Source: Lederbergia lenta NBRC 16444 (GTDB lineage: Bacteria > Bacillota > Bacilli > Bacillales > Bacillaceae_C). Taken from it: 64,000 nt of DNA. The DNA is taken from the NCBI RefSeq assembly GCF_001591545.1, contig NZ_BCVC01000001.1, positions 310,001 to 374,000 on the forward strand. Direction: 5' to 3'. Positions 56,283 to 64,000 of this stretch are shown one piece after another. The notes beneath the pieces are model-generated. The model ran no database searches. It saw only the letters and a list, made by a program, of their open reading frames with translations, and was not told the origin of the DNA. The position numbers and the translations under genes were made by a program. Numbering within the stretch: the first letter of the stretch is position 1; every line of letters begins with the position of its first letter.

Positions 56283-56916
56283 TTTCACGAAAGGTCTCAT
56301 CCCTGCAATTGTGATAGATGACCAGAATGGTGAAGTCTTAATGCTCGCCTATATGGATGAGACAGCTTTTCAACGCACATTAGAAACGAAGGAAACTTGG
56401 TTTTATTCACGTTCGCGAGAAGAGTATTGGAATAAAGGCGCAACATCAGGCAATAAACAATTAGTGAAATCTATTCAATTAGACTGTGATGCAGATACGT
56501 TGTTAGTAAGAGTGGAGCCGCTTGGTCCCGCATGTCATACTGGTGCCAATTCTTGTTTTTTCGCCACACTCGATGGGGAAGTAGCAGAGTCAACCTCTAT
56601 ATATGCAGATTTGATGGATGAGATTGAAGAACGAAAAAAGGCACCTGTCGCTGGCTCTTACACGAACTATTTATTTGAAAAGGGCACAGATAAAATTGCT
56701 AAAAAGCTGATTGAAGAAGCGGGAGAAGTGATTATTGCAGCTAAGAATAATGATAAAGAGGAACTTATCAATGAATGTAGTGACTTGCTTTATCATACGC
56801 TCGTTCTTTTAGCAGAAAAAGGTGTCTCGCTTAAGTCGGTAGAAGATGAGCTACGAAAACGCTCTTCGAAAAAAGCTAATGCGAAAGAAGAGCGTCCTGA
56901 AATAAAAAATTGGTAG
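56272..56916 (+). CDS. hisI: Bifunctional PR-AMP cyclohydrolase / PR-ATP pyrophosphatase
   Basis: A 214-residue fusion (HisIE). The cyclohydrolase half (1-110) has [32 protein letters not shown] and the metal Cys region [20 protein letters not shown]. The pyrophosphatase half (about 120-205) has [16 protein letters not shown] and [20 protein letters not shown] at 56272 has GGGGAG 9 bp upstream and is favoured over ATG 56266. Last gene of the operon; a terminator follows. Confidence 0.96.
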   Translation: MKPDFTKGLIPAIVIDDQNGEVLMLAYMDETAFQRTLETKETWFYSRSREEYWNKGATSGNKQLVKSIQLDCDADTLLVRVEPLGPACHTGANSCFFATLDGEVAESTSIYADLMDEIEERKKAPVAGSYTNYLFEKGTDKIAKKLIEEAGEVIIAAKNNDKEELINECSDLLYHTLVLLAEKGVSLKSVEDELRKRSSKKANAKEERPEIKNW

Positions 56917-56924
56917 TATAGCTT

Positions 56925-56973
56925 AAAGTTCATGCCAAATGGAGTGGTGCCTCCCTTTGGCATGAGCTTTTTT
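56925..56973. terminator. Terminator of the his operon
   Basis: CATGCCAAA/TTTGGCATG within a longer stem AAAGTT/AGCTTT, followed by six T. Convergent with the zinc dehydrogenase gene, which ends 16 bp further on. Confidence 0.85.
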
Positions 56974-56988
56974 CTTTGTTTTATGTGA

Positions 56989-58122
56989 TCAAGTTTTTAG
57001 TACCACCTTAATGCAGTCATCTTCATGATTATTAAAAATTCGATACGCATGACTTGCTTCGTCAAGTGCTATCTTATGGGTAATAATTTCCTTAGGATCA
57101 AACTCATTATTGACTATTTTTTCATATAGCTCCGGCATGTAATGAACAACTGGTGCCTGTCCCATTTTTAAAGTGATGTTTCTTGAAAAAAAATCCCCAA
57201 GTGGAAATAGATTATAATTGGCTCCATACACACCAGTTAATTGGACAGTTCCGTATTTCCGAACAGCTTTTGTGGCTATTTGAATGGCACTAAGTGTCCC
57301 GCCTTGAAGTTTTAGTTTTTGTTCCATTTTTTCAACCGCTGACTTTTTACCATCCATACCGACGCAATCAATGACAACATCAGCTCCACCATTGGTAATT
57401 TCTTTCAAGTACGCACCCATATCATCTTGTTTGGTAAAATCATAAGTTTCAACTTTGTTTATTCTCTTTGCATGTAACAAGCGGTATTCCAAATAATCGA
57501 CTGCGATAACTCTTCTTGCTCCTTTCATCCAGGCAAATTTTTGTGTCATTAGTCCAACCGGCCCACATCCTAGAACAATAACAGTATCTCCTTTTTTTAC
57601 AGCTGCATTCTCCACGCTCCAATACGCTGTTGGAAGGACATCTGATAAAAAAAGTAAGGACTCATCCTCTAATTCACTCGATTCTGGAACTACAAAAGGA
57701 AGAAAATTACCAAAAGGAACTTTTAAAAACTCAGCTTGCCCGCCTGGATGATTTCCGAACATCTCCGTATAACCAAAATAGCCACCTGTATCTTGATGAG
57801 GATTGGCATTATCACATTGGCTTTCCATATCGTGCTCACAATAAAAACATCTTCCGCAGGCAACATTAAAAGGAATAATAACCCTGTCCCCTTTTTTTAC
57901 TTTTGTTACATCAGGACCGACTTCTTCAACAATACCCATCGGCTCATGCCCAATGATATAGTCTTCTCGTATTTTCATATTACCTTGATAAAGATGTAAA
58001 TCTGAGCCACAAATGGCTGTGGAAGTAATATGGACAATAATGTCATCCCTTTTTTTTATTGTAGGGTCGTCTACATTTTTTACTTCAACTTTTTTCGGTC
58101 CTTGATAAGTGACGGCTTTCAT
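56989..58122 (-). CDS. Zinc-dependent alcohol dehydrogenase (formaldehyde-dehydrogenase-like)
   Basis: A 377-residue medium-chain dehydrogenase. Catalytic zinc ligands are in TAICGSDLHLYQG and IIGHEPMGIVEEVG, the structural zinc Cys cluster is CGRCFYCEHDMESQC, and the NAD loop is VIVLGCGPVGLMTQK. It belongs to the long, glutathione-independent formaldehyde dehydrogenase-like group with an extra loop after the Cys cluster. ATG at 58122 with GGGAGTGG upstream gives the family start MKAVTYQGPKKVEV; a longer frame upstream is untranslated. Likely aldehyde or alcohol detoxification. Confidence 0.9.
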   Translation of the reverse strand: MKAVTYQGPKKVEVKNVDDPTIKKRDDIIVHITSTAICGSDLHLYQGNMKIREDYIIGHEPMGIVEEVGPDVTKVKKGDRVIIPFNVACGRCFYCEHDMESQCDNANPHQDTGGYFGYTEMFGNHPGGQAEFLKVPFGNFLPFVVPESSELEDESLLFLSDVLPTAYWSVENAAVKKGDTVIVLGCGPVGLMTQKFAWMKGARRVIAVDYLEYRLLHAKRINKVETYDFTKQDDMGAYLKEITNGGADVVIDCVGMDGKKSAVEKMEQKLKLQGGTLSAIQIATKAVRKYGTVQLTGVYGANYNLFPLGDFFSRNITLKMGQAPVVHYMPELYEKIVNNEFDPKEIITHKIALDEASHAYRIFNNHEDDCIKVVLKT

Positions 58123-58328
58123 ATTTACCACTCCCATCATCGAATTATCTCTTTGGTATGATGCCCTTTTATAAATAAAAAAAACATAGGTTGGTTTTTG
58201 ACAATTTGTATAATTGTGAGTATAATCACAATTATTGAATTTCATTTTTAACGCTTGGCTCTTTCTAAAAAATTGATGTTTTTAAAATAAAACTGTTGAA
58301 GGTTACATACATAGGAGTGACATAAATA

Positions 58329-59477
58329 ATGAGTGATGTTTCATTTGATACACTTGCTGTACATCAATCACAAAAACAAAACAATAACTTCAAAACAAAA
58401 GCTTCGCCTATTTATCAAACGTCATCTTTTTCTTTTAATGATCTTGATGATTTGGAAGGGTATTTTAAAGGAGATACACCATATTTATATTCTAGATATG
58501 GAAATCCGAATACAGATGAACTAGGGGCCGCAGTGGCCGCATTAGAAGGTACAGAGGCTGGCGTAGCAACTTCATCTGGAATGTCAGCTATTATGTCTGG
58601 AATTCTCGCCATCGTCAAACAAGGAGACCATATTATAGCTTGTGAGGATTTATATGGAGGAACATACCACCTTCTTGATGATGAGTTGAAAAACTTTGGT
58701 ATCGAGGTTACATTCGTATCCTTCTCTAATGAAAAAGAAGTACGGGCAGCCATTCGCCCAAATACAAAGCTGTTTTATACAGAGAGTATTACAAATCCCT
58801 TTTTAAGGGCTGAGAATATTCCTTTATTCGTAAAAGTTGCTAAGGAACACAACTTGTTTACGATCGTTGATAATACATTTGCTACTCCATACTTGCTACA
58901 ACCATATAAAGATGGCGTAGATCTTGTTGTTCACAGTGCAACAAAATACCTTGGTGGCCACAGTGATGTATCAGCGGGCGTAATTGTCGGCAACAAAAAC
59001 CTTATTGGGAAAGTCCGTCAAAACTTAGTTAGTTTGGGCGGGAATTTAAGTCCATTTGAGGCATGGCTTACATGCAGAGGGATTAAAACGCTTGCCCTAC
59101 GTATGGAAAAGCAATCAGCAAATGCACAATTAGTTGCAGAATCATTAGTGGATAATGAAAATGTGTCAAAAGTATTTTATCCGAAATCTGTGTCTGAACA
59201 AGGAAATGGAGCGGTTGTAACTGTCGAAATTGCACCTCATTGTGATGTCCATTCCTTTTTTTCTTCACTTGGTTGGATTAAAATTGTGCCATCTTTAGGT
59301 GGAGTGGAAACAACTGTTTCTTATCCACTTGGATCATCACACCGTAACTTACCTCCTGAAACACAAGAAAAACTTGGGATAAATGAGAGGGTAGTACGTA
59401 TTTCAATTGGTATCGAAAAAGATCAGGATATTATTAATCAGCTTCAGTACGCTATATCGAAAGCGTTGAAGAATTAG
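58329..59477 (+). CDS. Trans-sulfuration PLP enzyme (cystathionine gamma-lyase/beta-lyase type)
   Basis: A 382-residue Cys/Met metabolism PLP enzyme. The active-site lysine is Lys206 in VVHSATKYLGGHSD. YSRYGNPNTDELGAAVAALE and ATSSGMSAI are family motifs, and VSLGGNLSPFEAWLTCRGIKTL and PSLGGVETTVSYP lie in the substrate region. It may be a cystathionine gamma-lyase, beta-lyase or methionine gamma-lyase; sequence alone does not separate these. The ATG follows AGGAGTG. It stands just before the SAM riboswitch operon, but no riboswitch precedes it. Confidence 0.9.
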   Translation: MSDVSFDTLAVHQSQKQNNNFKTKASPIYQTSSFSFNDLDDLEGYFKGDTPYLYSRYGNPNTDELGAAVAALEGTEAGVATSSGMSAIMSGILAIVKQGDHIIACEDLYGGTYHLLDDELKNFGIEVTFVSFSNEKEVRAAIRPNTKLFYTESITNPFLRAENIPLFVKVAKEHNLFTIVDNTFATPYLLQPYKDGVDLVVHSATKYLGGHSDVSAGVIVGNKNLIGKVRQNLVSLGGNLSPFEAWLTCRGIKTLALRMEKQSANAQLVAESLVDNENVSKVFYPKSVSEQGNGAVVTVEIAPHCDVHSFFSSLGWIKIVPSLGGVETTVSYPLGSSHRNLPPETQEKLGINERVVRISIGIEKDQDIINQLQYAISKALKN

Positions 59478-59503
59478 TATTGCATTAATATTCTAAAAAG
59501 GGT

Positions 59504-59532
59504 TTGACAGTTACAAAATCGTAGTTTATACT
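59504..59532 (+). promoter_or_regulatory. Sigma-A promoter of the SAM-riboswitch operon
   Basis: Consensus TTGACA and TATACT separated by exactly 17 bp, about 47 bp before the riboswitch aptamer. Confidence 0.85.
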
Positions 59533-59578
59533 GCATACATAGGTAATAGTTAAAATTTTATAACAATTAAATCGTAAT

Positions 59579-59741
59579 CTCTTATCGAGAGTGGCGGAGG
59601 GAATAGGCCCTGTGAAGCCCGGCAACCTGCAAACAAATTGTGTTTGAGAAGGTGCTACATCCTACAGATCATAATGATCTGGAAGATAAGAGGAGGAATC
59701 GTCCACACGCCCTCTTCTTATGAAGAGGGCTTTTTATTTTT
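59579..59741 (+). promoter_or_regulatory. SAM-I (S-box) riboswitch with terminator
   Basis: The P1 stem is CTCTTATC (59579-59586) with GATAAGAG (59685-59692). The core has GAGAGTGGCGGAGGGA, GGCCCTGTGAAGCCCGGCAA and AAGGTGCTACATCCTACAGA, a near-consensus S-box. A terminator follows: GCCCTCTTC/GAAGAGGGC (59709-59730) with a long T-run to 59741. The sequence AAGAGG in P1 can pair with the terminator's CCTCTT, giving an on/off switch. High SAM should stop transcription into the importer genes. Confidence 0.95.
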
Positions 59742-59828
59742 TTATAGAAAATGTGGGTTGATTTGTAATAGTTTAATTTTAAAACCAAGTAAATATATGA
59801 GTTTAATTATTAATAGGGGGAAATATCA

Positions 59829-60797
59829 ATGAAATCATGGATTATTAAAACATTAATATTAATCATCGCTGTAATGGCAATTGCAGGCTGTTCAAGCAAT
59901 GCAAGTGGAGAGGCGAGTAAACCGAAAAAAATTATCTTAGACTATGCACATTATTCACCAACAAGTCTTGTGTTAAAGGAAAAAGGATTTGCTGAAAAAT
60001 TGTTTGAAAAAGAAGGGATTGAAGTTGAATTTGTTTTAAGCCAGGGAAGTAATAAGGCACTCGAGTTTTTAAATTCTAAAAGCGTAGATTTCGGCTCATC
60101 TGCTGGGGCGGCAGCGTTAATGGCAAAAGCTAAAAATTCTCCAATTGAATCTGTATATATATATTCTAAACCCGAATGGACAGCACTTGTTTCTACAGAT
60201 GAGACAATCAAGTCAGTAGAAGATTTAAAGGGGAAAAAAGTAGCAGCTACACTGGGAACAGATCCATATATATTTTTACTGAGAGCAATAGAAGAAAGCG
60301 GGCTATCTGCTAAAGATGTTGAAATCATCAACTTGCAACATGGTGATGGAGCGGCTGCACTTCTTTCTGGAGAGGTAGATGCTTGGGCAGGACTTGATCC
60401 TCACATGGCGCGTGTAGAAAAGGAAGTTGGTGCTAATCTTTTCTTTAGAAATCCAGACTTTAACACTTATGGGGTATTAAATGTCCGTCAAGATTTTGCT
60501 GAAAAGTATCCTAAATATGTAAATAAGGTAATTGAGGTATATGAAGAGGCTCGTCAATGGTCCATTGAAAATCCTGAAGAAACAGCAGAAATATTAGCAA
60601 AAGAAGCTCAAATTGATTTAGATGTAGCCAAAATCCAATTGGAGCGTAATGATTTTTCTGCATCTGTACCTGGAGACGAGCAGATAGCAATAATTCAAGC
60701 TGCAGGTGACGTACTTAAATCAGAAGGAGTTATTGATTCGAAAACAAATATCGAAGAGGTCGTTGATAACTTAATCAATCCAGACTTTTTCGAGTGA
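59829..60797 (+). CDS. ABC substrate-binding lipoprotein, SsuA/TauA/NMT1 type
   Basis: A 322-residue lipoprotein with a lipobox IAGC, Cys21 predicted as the anchor. The mature domain resembles the SsuA/TauA/ThiY group: LDYAHYSPTSLVLKEKGF, then SQGSNKALEFLNSKSVDFG and GEVDAWAGLDPHMARVE. Known ligands in this group are sulfonates, taurine, nitrate or thiamine precursors. The SAM-I control points to a sulfur compound for methionine supply. The ATG follows AGGGGGAAA. First structural gene of the riboswitch operon. Confidence 0.9.
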   Translation: MKSWIIKTLILIIAVMAIAGCSSNASGEASKPKKIILDYAHYSPTSLVLKEKGFAEKLFEKEGIEVEFVLSQGSNKALEFLNSKSVDFGSSAGAAALMAKAKNSPIESVYIYSKPEWTALVSTDETIKSVEDLKGKKVAATLGTDPYIFLLRAIEESGLSAKDVEIINLQHGDGAAALLSGEVDAWAGLDPHMARVEKEVGANLFFRNPDFNTYGVLNVRQDFAEKYPKYVNKVIEVYEEARQWSIENPEETAEILAKEAQIDLDVAKIQLERNDFSASVPGDEQIAIIQAAGDVLKSEGVIDSKTNIEEVVDNLINPDFFE

Positions 60798-60812
60798 AGG
60801 AAGGTAATAAAT

Positions 60813-61655
60813 ATGAGTGGAAGAAGTGATTCAATACGAGTGCAAATAAATAAGTCGAAAACACGTTTTACCACAAATTTACTATGGAAGAATAATGAAA
60901 AGTGGGTATTAGGAAGCATCATTCCTCTTGTATTGCTAATTATTTGGGAAGCTGCTGCGAGAGTTGGACTAATCGAAGCACATCTCCTTCCAGCACCTAC
61001 AAGGATCATTCAAGAGATTTTTGAAATGGGAGCAGGGGGTACTTTATTCAGTCATGTAGGGGCAACGGTGTTTAGAGTTGCGACAGGCTTTTTCCTAGGT
61101 ACGATTGCGGCAGTCCTACTTGGATCGGCGGTAGGGTATTTTACAGTATTAGAAAAGTTGATGGATCCACTTATTCAGGCGTTTCGATCAATTCCATCCC
61201 TTGCGTGGGTACCACTGTTTATTCTCTGGATGGGGATTGGTGAGCCATCCAAAGTGACATTAATTGCGGTCGGTGTGTTTTTTCCAGTTTATTTAAATAT
61301 TGTATCTGGCATTCAAGGTGTAGATAGAAAGTTAATCGAAGTAGGGAAAATTTACGGGTTCACCTCAACTGAAACATTAAGGAAAATCATCCTTCCAGCT
61401 TCTTTACCATCTTTCATGGTCGGTTTACGAAGCGGAATGGGACTTGGTTGGATGTTTGTTGTAGCAGCAGAGATTATGGGAGCAAGTCAAGGGTTAGGTT
61501 ACTTGCTGGTGGTTGGTCAAAATACGTATTCACCTGAATTGATCATTGCAAGTATTTGCTTATTTGCAGGCATTGGAAAAATAACTGATGCATTGTTGAA
61601 AATATTGGCAGAAAGGTCACTTCGCTGGCAAGATAGTTTGTCCAATCAGCGGTAA
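60813..61655 (+). CDS. ABC permease, SsuC/TauC type
   Basis: A 280-residue permease with about six helices of the BPD_transp_1/SsuC family. After a basic N-terminus of about 35 residues the helices begin VLGSIIPLVLLIIWEAA. VFRVATGFFLGTIAAVLLGS and the EAA-type loop VGKIYGFTSTETLRKIILPA are diagnostic. ATG follows AAGGAAGG. It lies 15 bp after the binding-protein gene and 8 bp before the ATPase gene. Confidence 0.93.
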   Translation: MSGRSDSIRVQINKSKTRFTTNLLWKNNEKWVLGSIIPLVLLIIWEAAARVGLIEAHLLPAPTRIIQEIFEMGAGGTLFSHVGATVFRVATGFFLGTIAAVLLGSAVGYFTVLEKLMDPLIQAFRSIPSLAWVPLFILWMGIGEPSKVTLIAVGVFFPVYLNIVSGIQGVDRKLIEVGKIYGFTSTETLRKIILPASLPSFMVGLRSGMGLGWMFVVAAEIMGASQGLGYLLVVGQNTYSPELIIASICLFAGIGKITDALLKILAERSLRWQDSLSNQR

Positions 61656-61663
61656 AGGAGGTC

Positions 61664-62389
61664 ATGAAATTGCTCGCAGTTCAAAATGTAAGTCGTACAT
61701 TTAATAATGGAAAAGCCGGTTTTCAAAATGTGACTTTTTCGATGACAGAAGGAGAAATCATTGGGGTCCTCGGTACAAGCGGCAGTGGAAAAAGTACTTT
61801 GCTGCGGGTTCTCTCAGGACTTGATGAAGAATATGAAGGATCATTTACTCTCTCTAATCGCAAAGTTGGGATGATGTTTCAAGAACCCCGCTTAATGCCT
61901 TGGTTATCTGTACAAGACAATATTTGTTTCGGTATTCAATCGGTAGCAGAGCAGAAGCTTGCAAAAGACTTACTAGAACTTGTCGGTCTTAATGGTTTCG
62001 AAAGACACTATCCGAAAGATTTATCAGGAGGTATGGCACAGCGAACTGCCATTGCACGCTCCCTCATTACAGAACCAGATGTCTTACTATTAGATGAACC
62101 ATTTAGTGCGCTTGATGCCTTTACAAAAATGCAACTGCAAGATTTGCTACTTTCCATTTGGAGAAGGCGGAAAACAACGATGGTACTTGTCACACATGAT
62201 ATAGATGAAGCTCTCTATTTATGTGATCGGATTTTTATTTTGCGGGGCCAGCCAGGTGAGTTATATGCGGAAATTACGATTAATCAAAAAAAGCCGCGAT
62301 TAAGAGGCGATGTAGGCCTTGCGGAGAAAAAGGCTGAAATTTTAAGTCTTCTTAATTTATACAACGAGATAAAGGAGAATGGAAAATGA
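61664..62389 (+). CDS. ABC ATPase, SsuB/TauB type
   Basis: A 241-residue ATPase. Walker A is GTSGSGKST, the Q-loop is MFQEPRLMPWLSV, the signature LSGGMAQRTAIARS, Walker B VLLLDEPFSALDAFT and the H-loop THDIDEA. The PRLMPW phrase is common in SsuB/TauB ATPases. ATG follows AAAGGAGGTC. It overlaps the downstream ligase gene by 4 bp, which ties that enzyme to the transporter. Confidence 0.93.
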   Translation: MKLLAVQNVSRTFNNGKAGFQNVTFSMTEGEIIGVLGTSGSGKSTLLRVLSGLDEEYEGSFTLSNRKVGMMFQEPRLMPWLSVQDNICFGIQSVAEQKLAKDLLELVGLNGFERHYPKDLSGGMAQRTAIARSLITEPDVLLLDEPFSALDAFTKMQLQDLLLSIWRRRKTTMVLVTHDIDEALYLCDRIFILRGQPGELYAEITINQKKPRLRGDVGLAEKKAEILSLLNLYNEIKENGK

Positions 62390-64000
62390 GCAGACAAGAA
62401 ATAATCCAACCATTTGCAGGTACACATAATGTGCAATCTGATCTTGCCGGTCGTAACTCGATTGCGTGGGAAGAGATCGAAAAAAGCTTTAGCTGGCATG
62501 AGACAGGTAAAGTAAATATGGCATACGAAAGCGTGGATCGGCATGTGGCCGACGGTTTTGGCGATAAAATAGCTCTTCATTATGTGGAGGAGGGTAGGGA
62601 ATGGAAGATAACTTATAAAGAGTTAAAAGAAAAGACAGATAGCTGGGCACAAGTGTTAAAAAAGAACGGTGTGAAAAAAGATGATTTTCTTTTCGTCTTT
62701 TTACCGAAGCATCCGGAATGTCATATTGCAATTTTAGCAGCAATTAAGCTTGGCGTTATTGTCGGACCACTTTTTGAGGCATTTATGGAGGAAGCTGTCC
62801 GTGACCGGATTGCAGATTGTGAAGGGAAATATATAATTACAAATGAAGAATACTTACAGCGTGTGCCACTTAAAGATTTATCAAGCCTTGAAACGATATT
62901 TTTGACAGATGAAAATCCTGATTATTTAGAAGCGATATCGATTCCGAAAGAATTGGAAAAGATCGACACAAATGAAAGTATCATCGAATGGGTGGATCTT
63001 GATGATGGGTTGAACATTCATTATACAAGTGGTTCAACAGGCAAACCCAAAGGGATTATTCATGCGCATAGGGCGATGATTCAGCAATACATAACTGGTC
63101 GTTGGGTGTTAGATATAAAAGAAGAAGATGTTTATTGGTGTACGGCACATCCAGGCTGGGTAACAGGCTGTGTCTATGGGATTTTCGCACCACTTCTGAA
63201 TAGGGCAACAGTCGTTATTCATGGAGGTCGCTTTAATGCTGATAGCTGGTATGAAACGATTGAAAAAACAGGAGTCACTGTCTGGTATAGTGCGCCGACT
63301 GCTTTCCGTATGCTGATGGCAGAAGGAAATGAAGCACTTGGCCGCCATGACCTCAGTAAGTTGCGTCATATTTTAAGCGTAGGGGAACCGCTTAATCCAG
63401 AAGTCATTTACTGGGGTGTGGAAAATCTGAACTTACGTATCCACGATACATGGTGGATGACTGAAACAGGTGCGCAGTTAATTGTAAATTTACCGACTGA
63501 AGCGATTAAACCAGGATCGATGGGAAAACCACTACCGAATATTGAAACGGCTATTTTTGATGACGATGGGAATATTCTACCGTTAGGTGAAGTAGGCCAT
63601 TTGGCAATTAAAGGACCGTGGCCTGCGATTATGAAGGGAGTTTGGAAGGACGAGGCAAAATATGCATCATATTTTCCATTTGGGCCAGAATGGTATCTCG
63701 CTGGGGATTTAGCTTCCAAGGATGAAGAAGGTTATATCTTTTTTCAAGGAAGAAGTGACGATATGATTAATTCTTCTGGTGAACGAATTGGACCATTCGA
63801 AGTCGAAAGTAAGTTAATTGAGCACCCAGCAGTAGCCGAAGCAGGTGTTATTGGCAAACCTGACCCAATTCGTGGGGAAATCGTAAAGGCATTTATTGTA
63901 TTAAACAAAAATTATTACACGAGTCCCACACTGCTTGAGAACATACGTCTTTTTGTCAGAGGCAGACTTGCGGCCCACTCCGCACCTCGTGAGATTGAAG
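62386..64000 (+). CDS. AMP-forming acyl/acetyl-CoA synthetase, AcsA type (runs off the window)
   Basis: An adenylate-forming ligase of which 538 codons are visible. The ATP loop TSGSTGKPKG is at 214-223, and WWMTETG, YLAGD and the hinge region GRSDDMINSSGERI follow in the expected order. SAPTAFRMLM and LSVGEPLNPEV are very like acetate-activating AcsA of Bacillus. The conserved catalytic Lys near the C-terminus lies past the window, and probably about 30-35 residues are missing. ATG overlaps the ATPase stop by 4 bp (ATGA) behind AAAGGAG. Placement in a SAM-riboswitch operon suggests it activates an acid derived from the imported sulfur compound, which is inference. Confidence 0.9.
   Translation, partial: MSRQEIIQPFAGTHNVQSDLAGRNSIAWEEIEKSFSWHETGKVNMAYESVDRHVADGFGDKIALHYVEEGREWKITYKELKEKTDSWAQVLKKNGVKKDDFLFVFLPKHPECHIAILAAIKLGVIVGPLFEAFMEEAVRDRIADCEGKYIITNEEYLQRVPLKDLSSLETIFLTDENPDYLEAISIPKELEKIDTNESIIEWVDLDDGLNIHYTSGSTGKPKGIIHAHRAMIQQYITGRWVLDIKEEDVYWCTAHPGWVTGCVYGIFAPLLNRATVVIHGGRFNADSWYETIEKTGVTVWYSAPTAFRMLMAEGNEALGRHDLSKLRHILSVGEPLNPEVIYWGVENLNLRIHDTWWMTETGAQLIVNLPTEAIKPGSMGKPLPNIETAIFDDDGNILPLGEVGHLAIKGPWPAIMKGVWKDEAKYASYFPFGPEWYLAGDLASKDEEGYIFFQGRSDDMINSSGERIGPFEVESKLIEHPAVAEAGVIGKPDPIRGEIVKAFIVLNKNYYTSPTLLENIRLFVRGRLAAHSAPREIE

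Overview
The window looks like a chromosomal segment of a low-GC Gram-positive bacterium of the order Bacillales, most likely a Bacillaceae genus near Bacillus, Gracilibacillus or Oceanobacillus. Strong AGGAGG-type ribosome sites, frequent TTG/GTG starts, a serine T-box, a preQ1 riboswitch, a SAM-I riboswitch, the hom-thrC-thrB order and a HisZ-type histidine operon all support this. Genus-level assignment is inference. No phage genes, CRISPR array, rRNA, tRNA or intact insertion sequence was seen.

Region 1 (1-22380) is a hemicellulose and uronate utilisation locus on the plus strand. It opens with the end of an LplB-type permease, an LplC-type permease and a lipoprotein. Next come a YesL-type membrane protein, a NIF3-family protein, a large cytoplasmic GH2 enzyme, two Gfo/Idh/MocA oxidoreductases, a GntR/FCD regulator, uxuA and an SDR-type uxuB. 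After a terminator come a YesN/YesM-type two-component system, a second LplABC-type importer, an intracellular GH10 xylanase and a GH8 exo-oligoxylanase. Oligosaccharides are probably imported whole and cut inside the cell. Neither importer has its own ATPase here, so a shared MsmX-like ATPase is expected elsewhere.

Region 2 (22381-31450) holds scattered single genes: a VOC protein, a MATE exporter behind a possible leader-peptide attenuator, a DUF1499-like protein, an aldo/keto reductase, queT under a preQ1-I riboswitch, an unannotated 30-residue peptide gene, a small excisionase-type HTH protein, a HAD hydrolase, and serA under a T-box whose specifier reads as the serine codon AGC. Two different imperfect tandem repeats, both with a 21-bp period, flank the HTH-HAD pair.

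Region 3 (31669-49640) contains a third Gfo/Idh oxidoreductase, a 915-residue TPR-like protein next to mgsA, a short FtsH paralogue, a membrane-anchored polysaccharide deacetylase, an iron-type alcohol dehydrogenase, a decayed mobile-element-like stretch, the threonine operon hom-thrC-thrB, a DNA-3-methyladenine glycosylase, and a five-gene YtrA-type ABC transporter operon whose promoter lies in a perfect 17-bp inverted repeat.

Region 4 (49987-64000) contains the histidine operon hisZGDCBAFIE, which lacks hisH, a zinc alcohol dehydrogenase, a trans-sulfuration PLP enzyme, and a SAM-I riboswitch operon encoding an SsuABC/TauABC-type importer followed by an AcsA-like AMP-forming ligase that runs off the window. 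The strongest candidates for new biology are this SAM-controlled importer/ligase operon, the missing hisH, the leader peptide before the MATE gene, and the tiny peptide beside phased repeats.
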